Shown piece by piece: positions 54,111 to 63,016 of a DNA stretch of 64,000 nt. Location: positions 1-64,000 of the forward strand of contig MGPQ01000004.1 in the NCBI GenBank assembly GCA_001797465.1, given 5' to 3'. The DNA is from Deltaproteobacteria bacterium GWB2_55_19. GTDB lineage: Bacteria > Desulfobacterota > GWC2-55-46. A program made the position numbers and the translations under genes. Position 1 is the first letter of the stretch; each line of letters starts with the position of its first letter. The notes under the pieces were generated by a model. It was not told the DNA's origin. It did not search any database and saw only the letters and a program-made list of their open reading frames with translations.

Positions 54111-54863
54111 ATGACTATCAAAGCCAAGTCGAACCCGAGCCCGTTCCGGGACAAGCTCCTCGAGGACAATATCCACCTGGTGAAGATAATCGCGTACCAG
54201 GTGGCGGTGAACCTGCCTCCGCACATAGACGTCAACGACCTCATAAGCGCGGGCACGATTGGGCTCCTTGAGTCCATCGACAGGTTCGACCCAGGGAAAG
54301 GGGTCCAGTTCAACACCTACGCCTCCATCAGGATAAGGGGCGCGATAATGGACGAGCTCCGGTCCATGGACTGGATGACGCGCTCCATGAGGGACAAGTC
54401 TAACCAACTCGAAAAGGCCTACGGCGAGATCGAGAGAAAGACCGGAAGGCCGGCCGAGGTGGAGGAGGTGGCGAAGTTCCTGGAGATATCGACCGATGAA
54501 CTGCACACGATACTCAGCCAGGTGAGCGCCTTAAGCGTCCTGAACCTCGAGGACATGGGCATAAACCATTACGACGAAGGCATGGACATCCTCGAGTGCA
54601 TAAAGGACCCCGAGGGCAAGGACCCCATGACCATCGTCAAGTTCAACGAGATCAAAAGGATCATAGCCGAGGCGGTAGAGACGCTGCCTGACAAGGAAAA
54701 ACTCATCATCTCGCTCTACTACTACGACGAGCTGACATTGAAGGAGATAGGCAAGGTCCTCGACATCACCGAGTCCAGGGTCTGCCAGCTCCACAGCCAG
54801 ACGATGCACAGGCTCAAGGGCAAGTTGAAAAAATGCATCGGCGTCGGGACGTTGTCGGACTGA
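54111..54863 (+). CDS. fliA: Flagellar sigma factor FliA (sigma-28)
   Basis: The 250-residue protein has sigma-70 family region 2 (VKIIAYQVAVNLPPHIDVND, SIDRFDPGKGVQFNTYASIR), region 3 (RKTGRPAEVEEVAKFLEI) and region 4 (LPDKEKLIISLYYYDELTLK, LDITESRVCQLHSQTMHRL). It directs late flagellar and chemotaxis genes. A matching promoter is seen at 63921-63947. Confidence 0.96.
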   Translation: MTIKAKSNPSPFRDKLLEDNIHLVKIIAYQVAVNLPPHIDVNDLISAGTIGLLESIDRFDPGKGVQFNTYASIRIRGAIMDELRSMDWMTRSMRDKSNQLEKAYGEIERKTGRPAEVEEVAKFLEISTDELHTILSQVSALSVLNLEDMGINHYDEGMDILECIKDPEGKDPMTIVKFNEIKRIIAEAVETLPDKEKLIISLYYYDELTLKEIGKVLDITESRVCQLHSQTMHRLKGKLKKCIGVGTLSD

Positions 54864-54944
54864 CGGATCATTTCATCACAAATAGCGTGGAAGATAAAAT
54901 TAAAGAATCCCGGTACATACCCGATAAAAGAAGTGAGGGTACGC

Positions 54945-56870
54945 ATGATCGACCAATCAAATATCCGACTTAAGCTCGGCGACGATGACCCGTATGTGAG
55001 GAGAGACGCCTGCGAGGCCATAGGAGAGGCGCACGCGCTCGACTTCATACAGGAGCTCGTCAGGCTCCTCAAGGACGAGCACCCGGGGGTAAGGGAGTCG
55101 GCCCTGAACGCGCTCACGTCCATCGGCGGCCGACATGTCGCCGAGGCGATAGCTCCGCTCCTTAAGCTCGAGGACGTCGCGCTCCGTAACATCGGTATAG
55201 AGATATTGCGGCAGTTGGGGCCGGAGGCGCTTGAGGCGCTCTCCGGTCTTTTGACTGACAAGGACGACGACGTAGTCAAGTTCGCAATCGACATACTCGC
55301 GTCCATCGGCGAGACCGGGGCCGCGGGGATGATCACAACGCTCTCGGACCATAAGAACCCCAACGTAAGGGCCTCAGTAGCCGTCTGTTTCGGCAGGCTC
55401 AAATCCACGGGCTCCGTGCCTGCGCTTTTGAAGATACTTAACGACAGTGAGGAATGGGTGCGTTTCTCGGCCATAGAAGGGCTCGGGCTCCTTCAGGACA
55501 AGAGCGCGCTCGCCCCGCTTTTAGGCGTCATAGCCGGCGGCTCAGGGCTCTTGAAGGAGGCCGCGCTTGAGTCTCTCGGCAAGATCGCCTCTCATGCCGA
55601 CGCGGCCGAGGTGCTCGTCAAGCTCGAGGAGTTCATAAGGTTCGGCGGCCTCATAAGCCCGAATTCGGTTGTAAGGCTCCTTGAAAAGGCGCTCTCTCCC
55701 GGCTCTACCTTCCGTCCGACGAGGGAGTTCAAGGAGGCGTACTTCTCGTTCCTCTCCCTCGCCATGGAAGACGGCGAGCTGGATTGCAGGCTTTCGGCGA
55801 TCAAGGGTTTTGGCCTCCTTAAGATGCCAGATGGCATCGGACGGGTATTAAAATTCATAAACTCCCAGAAGGAGCTCTCCGAGGATACCGAAGCGCTCCT
55901 CATAGACGCCATCGTCTCGATGACCGGGACAGGGCCTATCCCGGAAGCGTTCAAGGCCGAGGTGACGAAGGGCGGGAAGGCCCTGAAGGTCATCGTAGGG
56001 GCGTTCGGAGAGCTTAAGTCCGAGGAGGCTGTGCCGATACTCGCTTCCCTCATAGGCAACGTAGCCAAGCACGAGCTTAGAGAGGTGGTGACTGCCCTCG
56101 AAGCCATCGGATCGCCGGACTCCATCGACGTGCTCATGAAGGCGCTCAGAAATACGGACGGTCACACGAGGAAGATCTCGGCGCGCGCTCTCGGCACGCT
56201 CCTCGGCGAAGACGCTCAGGAGGCCCTTTTTGAAGCGCTTCAAAAGGAGACGTACAGGGACGTCCTCGAGGAGATGACGGACACGGTCGCGGCGATAGCC
56301 ACCGAGCGCGTGAAAAAGGGGCTGTGCGCCCTGCTCTCGAGCCAGCGGGAGGACCTGCGCGAGATGGGGGCGAGGGGGCTCGGCCTCGTCGGAGACGAGG
56401 AGGCGCTCCGGTTCCTCCGGGAGGCCGCCAGAGACAGGTCCCCAAACGTAAGGAAGATGTCGTATAAGTCGATGGCGAGGCTCGGGATACCTGAGGCCGC
56501 CGATTCGGTCGTAAGGGGCCTTAAGGATGAAAACGACGACGTCAAGCTCTCGGTGCTGAAGGCCCTCGGCGGCTGGACCGGGGACCTCATAAAGACAGCG
56601 CTCCTGGAGTCCCTGCGCGACAGGAATCTATGGGTCAGGTACCACGCCGTAGCCCTTCTCGGGGATATGGAAGACGCCGGGGTCGAGGACGCCGTCATAG
56701 AGGTCTTAAAGAAGGACGAGGCGCCTGTAAAGGCCGCGGCCGCCAAGGCGTTGGAGGCGATCGGATCGAGGAAGGCGCTTCCCGAGCTTAAGATGTTCGT
56801 GAACCACCCGGACGCCCAGGTGAGGGCGGCCGTCGAGAACGCAATTGAAAGAGTCGAATCTGGATGTTGA
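54945..56870 (+). CDS. HEAT-repeat protein in chemotaxis operon
   Basis: The 641-residue protein is made almost wholly of HEAT/PBS-lyase-type repeats of about 31 residues with spaced Leu/Ala and DxxxxVR-type turns (for example DPYVRRDACEAIGE, HPGVRESALNALTSIG, PNVRASVAVCFGRL, LWVRYHAVALLGDM, AQVRAAVENAIERV). No catalytic domain is visible. ATG 54945 follows GAGGG by five bases; a GTG at 54933 is also in frame. It overlaps the start of cheR by seven bases, so the two products may interact. I infer a scaffold for chemotaxis proteins. Confidence 0.8.
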   Translation: MIDQSNIRLKLGDDDPYVRRDACEAIGEAHALDFIQELVRLLKDEHPGVRESALNALTSIGGRHVAEAIAPLLKLEDVALRNIGIEILRQLGPEALEALSGLLTDKDDDVVKFAIDILASIGETGAAGMITTLSDHKNPNVRASVAVCFGRLKSTGSVPALLKILNDSEEWVRFSAIEGLGLLQDKSALAPLLGVIAGGSGLLKEAALESLGKIASHADAAEVLVKLEEFIRFGGLISPNSVVRLLEKALSPGSTFRPTREFKEAYFSFLSLAMEDGELDCRLSAIKGFGLLKMPDGIGRVLKFINSQKELSEDTEALLIDAIVSMTGTGPIPEAFKAEVTKGGKALKVIVGAFGELKSEEAVPILASLIGNVAKHELREVVTALEAIGSPDSIDVLMKALRNTDGHTRKISARALGTLLGEDAQEALFEALQKETYRDVLEEMTDTVAAIATERVKKGLCALLSSQREDLREMGARGLGLVGDEEALRFLREAARDRSPNVRKMSYKSMARLGIPEAADSVVRGLKDENDDVKLSVLKALGGWTGDLIKTALLESLRDRNLWVRYHAVALLGDMEDAGVEDAVIEVLKKDEAPVKAAAAKALEAIGSRKALPELKMFVNHPDAQVRAAVENAIERVESGC

Positions 56871-57721
56871 CTTTAGGGATAGACACCAAGCCGAAGCTTT
56901 CTTTAGAGACCTTCTGCCTCCTTCGCGACATCATATACGCGAAGAGCGGGATCCAGTTCGGGGACACGAAAAAATACCTCCTGGAGACGAGGCTTGCAAG
57001 GAGGATAGAGGAGAAGAACCTGAAATCCTTCGAGGACTATTATTATTATCTCATGTACGACCCGGACAAGGCCAGGGAGTTGAACTACTTGCTTAACTGC
57101 ATCGTCACGAACGAGACGAGTTTTTTCAGGGACCCGGCCCAGCTCGACGCCTTCAGGCGGGGGATCGTGCCGAGGGTCGTCGAGGAGAAGGCGAGGACCG
57201 GGTCGAAGACCGTAAAGGTCTGGAGCGCGGCATCATCTACCGGGGAGGAGCCTTACACGCTCGCGATGATGCTCATGGAGGACCTGGGCTCCAGGGGATA
57301 CGGCATAGAGGTGCTCGGCAGCGACATAAGCGACAGGGTCCTTAAATCCGCCGAGGCCGGCGTCTACGAGAAGTATTCGCTCCGCAATACGCCTGAGGTC
57401 TTCAAGAGCAAGTACTTCGTCACCAGCGGCCCCGAGTCGTACGCGGTCGCGAGGAAGGTGAGGGATCTCGTGAAGTACAGAAAGGTCAACCTCGTGGACT
57501 CGATAGAGACACGGATGATAAGGGGCATGGACATAATCTTCTGCAGGAACGTGCTCATTTACTTTGACGACGCCTCCAAGAAAAAGGCGGTAACGCACCT
57601 CTACGACAGCCTGAACAAGGGCGGGTACCTCTTCGTCGGTTTCTCGGAGACGCTCCACAGCATAACAAGGCTTTTCAGGCCGGTATCAATAGAACGCTCG
57701 GTCGTATACCAAAAAGTATAG
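56864..57721 (+). CDS. cheR: Chemotaxis protein methyltransferase CheR
   Basis: The 285-residue SAM-dependent enzyme has the N-terminal helical domain (LETFCLLRDIIYAKSGIQFG, TNETSFFRDPAQLDAFR) and the catalytic domain with WSAASSTGEEPYTLAMML, LGSDISDRVLKSA and FCRNVLIYFDD. It methylates glutamates of chemoreceptors, opposed by CheB at 61 kb. No receptor gene lies in the window. Confidence 0.96.
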   Translation: MLTLGIDTKPKLSLETFCLLRDIIYAKSGIQFGDTKKYLLETRLARRIEEKNLKSFEDYYYYLMYDPDKARELNYLLNCIVTNETSFFRDPAQLDAFRRGIVPRVVEEKARTGSKTVKVWSAASSTGEEPYTLAMMLMEDLGSRGYGIEVLGSDISDRVLKSAEAGVYEKYSLRNTPEVFKSKYFVTSGPESYAVARKVRDLVKYRKVNLVDSIETRMIRGMDIIFCRNVLIYFDDASKKKAVTHLYDSLNKGGYLFVGFSETLHSITRLFRPVSIERSVVYQKV

Positions 57722-57731
57722 GGGTCTGCCA

Positions 57732-58100
57732 ATGCCTATCGACAAAAAAATTCTGATAGTGGACGATTGCGGGACAACCCGAAAACTCCTTTCGTACATA
57801 ATCCGGGAGAGGGGGTACAAGATAATAGGCGCCTCGAACGGGATAGAGGCCCTGGAGGTGATGGCCTCGAACCCGGTGGACCTCGTGGTCACGGACCTTA
57901 ACATGCCGCAGATGGACGGGTTCGAACTGTCAAGGAGCCTGCGCGGCCAGCCTGAGTACAGGGAACTGCCGATAATAATGATTACTACGGAATCCGGCGA
58001 AAATGACAGGAGGATGGGGATGGAGGCGGGCGTAAACACATACCTCTCCAAACCCATTACGCCGCAGAGGCTCCTCTACGAGATAGAAAAGCTCATATAA
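57732..58100 (+). CDS. CheY-like single-domain response regulator
   Basis: The 122-residue receiver domain has the full set of phosphorylation residues: acidic pair in LIVDDCG, phosphoacceptor in VVTDLNMPQMDGFEL, Thr in MITTES and Lys in LSKPIT. No output domain is present. It precedes a second, more typical CheY by 42 bases. Which of the two binds FliM cannot be read from sequence; this one may be an adaptor or phosphate sink. Confidence 0.85.
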   Translation: MPIDKKILIVDDCGTTRKLLSYIIRERGYKIIGASNGIEALEVMASNPVDLVVTDLNMPQMDGFELSRSLRGQPEYRELPIIMITTESGENDRRMGMEAGVNTYLSKPITPQRLLYEIEKLI

Positions 58101-58142
58101 TGCCCGGCCATTACAAGCTAAAGTTCAGGAGGAGGATCCAAG

Positions 58143-58538
58143 ATGTACGACCAGAACATGAAGATACTTGTTGTGGATGACTTCTCGACGATGAGGAGGA
58201 TCATTAAGAACATCCTCAAGGAGATCGGGTACACTAACGTGGACGAGGCCGACGACGGCTCCACGGCCCTTGAGAAGCTCAAGTCGGCCAGGTTCGATTT
58301 TGTCGTGACGGACTGGAACATGCCTAACATGCCGGGGATAGACCTTTTGAAGGCCATAAGGCAGGACCCGGACCTGAAGGCCACGCCGGTCCTCATGGTC
58401 ACGGCGGAGGCGGCCAAGGAAAACGTTATGACGGCCGTCGCTGCCGGCGTGAACAATTACATAGTCAAGCCATTTACCGCCGCGGCTCTCAAGGAGAGGA
58501 TAGACTTGATCCTTGAAAAGCTAAAGGCCGCGTCGTAA
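58143..58538 (+). CDS. cheY: Chemotaxis response regulator CheY
   Basis: The 131-residue protein is a classical Che[21 protein letters not shown], phosphoacceptor Asp in [15 protein letters not shown], Thr in LMVTAEA and Lys in YIVKPFTAA. It should bind FliM when phosphorylated and be dephosphorylated by the CheZ encoded next. CAGGAGGAGG precedes the ATG. Confidence 0.95.
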   Translation: MYDQNMKILVVDDFSTMRRIIKNILKEIGYTNVDEADDGSTALEKLKSARFDFVVTDWNMPNMPGIDLLKAIRQDPDLKATPVLMVTAEAAKENVMTAVAAGVNNYIVKPFTAAALKERIDLILEKLKAAS

Positions 58539-58583
58539 GGGCCCCAAAAAAACATGATGGGACGCTGAAAGGAGCAAGCCATA

Positions 58584-59159
58584 ATGGACGCTAGGAACTG
58601 GAACGACGTCATGTCAAAGATAAAAGAGGAACTCTCCAGCCTCGCCCAGTTCGTCGATAAGACGAGAAGGGGGATAGACACGTTGGAGACGACGGTAAAG
58701 GCCGGGACCGAGCGCTTCCCGGAGGCCTCGAACCAGATAGCCGCCGTGACAGGCGACCTCGAGAACGCCGCCAACAATATAATGTCGATACTCGAAGGGC
58801 TTATGACCGAGCAGGAAAGGATGCACATGGTACTCGCGTCCGTCACAGAGTGGGCGCGGAGCCTCCCGGAGGGAGCATCGGAAAAAGGCCGCGGCTTCAT
58901 AAAGGAGCTCACCGCCGTGCACGAGAAGACGAAGACCGATCTCATGGACATTTTCACCAACATGTCCTTCCACGACCTTTCCGGACAGAAGCTCAAAAAG
59001 GTCATAAGCTCTCTCGCCGTAGTAGAGTCGAAGCTCCTTGAGATGGCCTTGAGTTTCGGGTTTGATGACGCTGGAAAGGGGCACACTGACGCGGCAAAGC
59101 CTGAAAAACCGATGAACCAGGATGTCGTCGACAGACTGCTTAAAGAGCTCGGGGCATAG
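58584..59159 (+). CDS. cheZ: CheY-P phosphatase CheZ
   Basis: The 191-residue helical protein carries the CheZ catalytic motif in FHDLSGQKLKKV, with D131 and Q135 matching the essential Asp and Gln of E. coli CheZ (DLTGQ). It ends with VVDRLLKELGA, resembling the C-terminal CheY-binding peptide of CheZ (VDDLLDSLGF). The middle residues 55-125 are the long hairpin. It lies between cheY and cheA. Confidence 0.88.
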   Translation: MDARNWNDVMSKIKEELSSLAQFVDKTRRGIDTLETTVKAGTERFPEASNQIAAVTGDLENAANNIMSILEGLMTEQERMHMVLASVTEWARSLPEGASEKGRGFIKELTAVHEKTKTDLMDIFTNMSFHDLSGQKLKKVISSLAVVESKLLEMALSFGFDDAGKGHTDAAKPEKPMNQDVVDRLLKELGA

Positions 59160-59187
59160 AGCTGTAAGAGAACACACCGGAGGCCGT

Positions 59188-61005
59188 ATGTCTTTTCCGT
59201 CCGACGAGATGGACGATATAGTAAACGACTTTATCGCCGAGGCGTCCGAGGGGCTTGAGTCCCTCGACCAGAAGTTCATCGAGCTCGAGAAGAACCCAGG
59301 CGACACCGGGCTCCTTAACGACATCTTCAGGTCCATACACACGATAAAGGGAGCGGCGGGCTTCCTGGGCTTCCAGCAGATGGTCGAGGTCACCCACGTG
59401 ACCGAGGACGTGCTCAACAAGCTCAGGAAGGGCGAGATTGCCGTGGACGCCGGGATCATGGACGCCATACTCGAGTCCGTGGACCTCATAAAGGTCATCC
59501 TTAATAATATCAGGGAGAAGAACGGCAGGACCGAGGACGCATCCGGGACTATTTCGCTATTGACGCGGATATTGAGCTTTGTCAGGGCGGATACGGAGAC
59601 CCCGGCGGCCATAGAGACTGAGCAGGCCGCGCCTGCTCCGGTTGAGGCGCCGAAGGCCGAGGAGCCGGTCACGGAGAGCGCGCCAAACCCCGTTGATCTG
59701 CCGAAGACAGAGCCGGGCGCGGATAAGGTCGTTGATATACCAAGGCTTGAGGCGAAACCGCAGGCCGCGGAGGCGAAACAGCAGAAGGACGAGGGCGGGG
59801 GCAAAGAGAAGGAGCAGTCGATAAGGGTCGACATCGAAAGGCTTGACTCGGTGCTGAACCTGGCCGGAGAGCTGGTACTATCGAGGAACAGGCTCATGCG
59901 GCTCGGTTCCAGGCTCCCTGAGACGGACGCCGAGGAAGAACTCGTCTCCCACGTGAACGAGGCGATAGCCCAGCTCGATCTCGTCACAACCGACCTCCAG
60001 CTCGCCGTAATGAAGATGAGGATGCAACCCATAGCCAAGGTCTTCAATAAATTTCCGAGGATGGTCCGGGACCTCGCAAGGCAGAACAATAAGGAAGTGG
60101 AGCTCGTCATAAGAGGCGAGGAGACGGAGCTCGACAAGACCGTCATAGAGGAGCTCGGGGACCCGCTCGTCCACCTCATCAGGAACGCCCTCGACCACGG
60201 CATGGAGACCCCGGAGGAGAGGGTGGCCGCGGGCAAGCCGAGATGCGGCACCGTCTCCCTTTCCGCCTATCAGGAGGGGAGGCACATAATAGTGTCGATT
60301 GCTGAGGACGGACGCGGGATGAACCCGGTCCATATAAAGAATTCCGCCGTTGAGAAGGGCCTCCTGACCGAGGACGAGGCAGGGAGATTATCCAACAAGG
60401 ACGCGTTGAACCTGATATTCATACCCGGCTTTTCCACCGCCAAGAAGGTGAGCAACATCTCCGGGCGCGGCGTAGGGATGGATGTCGTGAAAACAAACAT
60501 CACCCGAATAAACGGGTCTATTGACATCGATTCCGAGGTCGGCAGAGGGACGACGATCACCTTCAGCCTCCCGCTTACGCTCGCAATCATTCAGGCGCTT
60601 ACGGTCGATGCCGGAGGAGAGGTCTACGGCATACCGCTTTCAACCGTCATCGAGAACATCAGGGTCGCCGACTGCGATATAAAGACCGTGGACAGCAGGG
60701 AGGTCATTCAGATAAGGGACAGGGTCTACCCTGTCGTCAGGCTCGGCGCGCTCGTCTCCGGCAACGTTACGACGGCGCAATCCGAGTGGAAGTACATAGT
60801 CCTTATAGGCATAGGCGAAAAGAGGTTCGGGATACTCGTAGACAGGCTCCACGGCCAGGAGGAGATAGTCATGAAGTCGATGGGCGAGTACCTGAAGGGC
60901 ACCGAAGGCATAGCCGGCGCGTGCATAACCGGCGACGGCAACGTCATATTGATACTCGACCTCGCCGGGCTCATGCAGGCGGCCCAGAGGTCGTACGCAT
61001 TCTGA
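59188..61005 (+). CDS. cheA: Chemotaxis histidine kinase CheA
   Basis: The 605-residue kinase has an Hpt domain with phosphorylated H51 (SIHTIKGAAGF), a Pro/Ala/Glu-rich linker (135-208), the P3 dimerisation helices (211-275), P4 ATPase (HLIRNALDHGMETPEER, EDGRGMNP, FSTAKKVSNISGRGVGMDVV) and P5 CheW-like domain (465-602). No CheY-binding P2 domain is visible. ATG 59188 has GGAGG four bases upstream; the frame extends further left, but only into cheZ. Confidence 0.95.
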   Translation: MSFPSDEMDDIVNDFIAEASEGLESLDQKFIELEKNPGDTGLLNDIFRSIHTIKGAAGFLGFQQMVEVTHVTEDVLNKLRKGEIAVDAGIMDAILESVDLIKVILNNIREKNGRTEDASGTISLLTRILSFVRADTETPAAIETEQAAPAPVEAPKAEEPVTESAPNPVDLPKTEPGADKVVDIPRLEAKPQAAEAKQQKDEGGGKEKEQSIRVDIERLDSVLNLAGELVLSRNRLMRLGSRLPETDAEEELVSHVNEAIAQLDLVTTDLQLAVMKMRMQPIAKVFNKFPRMVRDLARQNNKEVELVIRGEETELDKTVIEELGDPLVHLIRNALDHGMETPEERVAAGKPRCGTVSLSAYQEGRHIIVSIAEDGRGMNPVHIKNSAVEKGLLTEDEAGRLSNKDALNLIFIPGFSTAKKVSNISGRGVGMDVVKTNITRINGSIDIDSEVGRGTTITFSLPLTLAIIQALTVDAGGEVYGIPLSTVIENIRVADCDIKTVDSREVIQIRDRVYPVVRLGALVSGNVTTAQSEWKYIVLIGIGEKRFGILVDRLHGQEEIVMKSMGEYLKGTEGIAGACITGDGNVILILDLAGLMQAAQRSYAF

Positions 61006-61019
61006 AGTCAGGGGGGGAG

Positions 61020-62087
61020 ATGACAGGCAGTAAGATCAGGGTGCTCATAGTCGACGATTCGGCGTTCATGCGCAGAGTCATAAAGCAGATGCTCGAGACA
61101 GACCCCGGCATCGTGGTCGTAGGCGCGGCCAGAGACGGCGCCGAGGGCGTCGAGCTCGCGCTCTCCCTGAAACCCGACGTCATAACTATGGACATAGAGA
61201 TGCCGAGGATGACCGGGTTGGAGGCGACTGAAGCGATAATGGAGAAGGCGCCGACGCCGATAATCATGGTCAGCTCCCTTACGAAGGAGGGCGCCAAGGC
61301 AACCTTTGACGCGCTGGACAAGGGCGCGGCCGATTACATTTCGAAAAACCTCTCGACCTCGTCGTTTGACATGATGAAGATACAGGAGGAGCTTATCTCC
61401 AAGGTCAAGGCGGTCTCGCTGAAGAAGAACAGGCTCCTCGGCCTCTCCGGCTTCAAAAAGCCCGCGGCAGCGCCCGCGCCGGCAGTGACGCCTGCGAAGA
61501 GGAGCTTCGTAACGCAGAAGATTGCCTTCGTGGCCATAGGGGCGTCGACCGGCGGGCCGAGGGCCATCCAGGAGGTCCTCTCTCACCTTCCGCCCGGCCT
61601 TACGACGCCTTTTCTCGTAGCCATACACATGCCGAGGGCCTTTACCGGGGCGTTTGCCGAGAGGCTCAACGACCTCTGCGGCCTCGAGGTGAAGGAGGCG
61701 GAGAACGGGGAGATGATAAAGGCCGGGCGCGTGCTCCTGACCCCAGGCGGCTCGCAGACGAGGATCAGGAAGCGCGGGACCTTCGATTTCAGCGTTGAGA
61801 TAAACAACGAGCCCTTCGGCGCGCTCTACAAGCCTTCCGTGGACGTATCGATGACGTCGGTTGCCGAGTGCTATCCCGGCAGGTCGCTCGGCGTGATCCT
61901 TACCGGCATGGGGCACGACGGGAGAGAGGGGATGAGGCTTATAAAGGAGAAGGGCGGGAAGACCCTTGCGCAGAACGAGGAGACCTGCACGGTCTACGGC
62001 ATGCCGAAGGCGGTCGTCGACGCGGGGCTCGCCGACAAGGTAGTGCCCCTCGACAACATAGCGGGCGAGATAGTCAATATGATTTGA
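61020..62087 (+). CDS. cheB: Chemotaxis methylesterase CheB
   Basis: The 355-residue protein has a receiver domain with D58 (ITMDIEMPRMTG), a proline/alanine linker (about 148-160) and a methylesterase domain with catalytic Ser in GASTGGP (S176), H203 in IHMP and D300 in TGMGHDG. It removes methyl groups from chemoreceptors. Its ATG follows a G-rich sequence just after the cheA stop. A repeat element begins immediately after its TGA. Confidence 0.96.
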   Translation: MTGSKIRVLIVDDSAFMRRVIKQMLETDPGIVVVGAARDGAEGVELALSLKPDVITMDIEMPRMTGLEATEAIMEKAPTPIIMVSSLTKEGAKATFDALDKGAADYISKNLSTSSFDMMKIQEELISKVKAVSLKKNRLLGLSGFKKPAAAPAPAVTPAKRSFVTQKIAFVAIGASTGGPRAIQEVLSHLPPGLTTPFLVAIHMPRAFTGAFAERLNDLCGLEVKEAENGEMIKAGRVLLTPGGSQTRIRKRGTFDFSVEINNEPFGALYKPSVDVSMTSVAECYPGRSLGVILTGMGHDGREGMRLIKEKGGKTLAQNEETCTVYGMPKAVVDAGLADKVVPLDNIAGEIVNMI

Positions 62088-62160
62088 CAGGCCTCAAAAA
62101 AGTCCATCAAAGTTCGCCTCGCTCCTCGACGCCTCGCATCCGGGGCTTTTTCAGCGGCCT
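62088..62160. repeat. Dispersed inverted-repeat element, copy C
   Basis: The element starts directly after the cheB TGA with CAGGCCTCAAAAAAGTCCAT and ends with GCTTTTTCAGCGGCCT, a partial complement. Bases 62116-62160 match 7811-7855 of copy A at 41 of 45 positions. Copy C is shorter because it lacks the central GGCGTAC stem of copies A and D. Confidence 0.8.
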
Positions 62161-62217
62161 CGGCAAATTGGATTTTTTCGTCAACCTGTTGGACACCGGG
62201 GGTCAGGCTTTTTCCAT

Positions 62218-62976
62218 ATGGACATATTAACTATTGTAGGCATAATCCTCGGCTTCGGCGCCATCATCGGCGGCCAGGTCCTTGAGGGCGGCTCCCTCAC
62301 CTCTATAATGCAGGTGACGGCCGCGATAATCGTCCTCGGCGGGACGATCGGGGCGGTCTGCGTCAACTATTCCCTTAATACGTTCATCCTTGCGCTGAAG
62401 AACGCAAGGCTCGCCTTCTTCAACCATAAGTCCGACCCGAGGGAGTTCATAAGGCTGATCTCGGAGCTCGCCGGGGCGGCGAGGAAGGACGGGCTCCTCG
62501 CGCTCGAGTCGCGCCTTAAGAGGATTGACGACCCGTTCCTCAGAAAAGGCCTCCAGCTCGTCGTTGACGGCACCGAGCCGAAGCTCACGAGAGAGATACT
62601 CGAGATAGAGATACAGTACACCGAGGAGTACAACCTCTCCTCGGCGAAGGTATTCGAGTCCGCGGGCGGCTACGCCCCAACAATCGGCATACTCGGCGCC
62701 GTGCTCGGACTCATACACGTGATGGAGAACCTCGCCGAACCCTCGATGCTCGGCTCCGGCATAGCGGTGGCGTTCGTAGCGACCGTCTACGGCGTCGGCT
62801 CGGCGAACCTCCTATGGCTCCCGGTCGCCGGGAAGATGAAGCAGAAGATACGCGAGGACGTCATAGTGAAGGAGATGATCATCGAGGGCCTCATCTCGCT
62901 TTCGGAAGGTGAGAACCCGAGGCGCGTTGAAGAGAAGCTCTCCGGGTTCCTGAGGGCCTCGGAGAAGAAAAGATAG
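62218..62976 (+). CDS. motA: Flagellar stator protein MotA
   Basis: The 252-residue protein has four membrane helices and MotA signatures: DILTIVGIILGFGAIIGGQV, a cytoplasmic loop with charged residues (LKNARLAFFNHKSDP, LALESRLKRIDDP), SAGGYAPTIGILGAVLGLIH-type segments and VAFVATVYGVGSANL. It conducts ions with MotB and drives FliG. motB follows 40 bases later. Confidence 0.95.
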   Translation: MDILTIVGIILGFGAIIGGQVLEGGSLTSIMQVTAAIIVLGGTIGAVCVNYSLNTFILALKNARLAFFNHKSDPREFIRLISELAGAARKDGLLALESRLKRIDDPFLRKGLQLVVDGTEPKLTREILEIEIQYTEEYNLSSAKVFESAGGYAPTIGILGAVLGLIHVMENLAEPSMLGSGIAVAFVATVYGVGSANLLWLPVAGKMKQKIREDVIVKEMIIEGLISLSEGENPRRVEEKLSGFLRASEKKR

Positions 62977-63016
62977 CCGTTGTTTTAGAGAAGGCCATTA
63001 CAAGGGGTGCTTACCA

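Noticed and set aside
58614-60251. 545-codon open frame on the minus strand
   Set aside because: It is antisense to cheZ and cheA, both certain. It shows no domain pattern.
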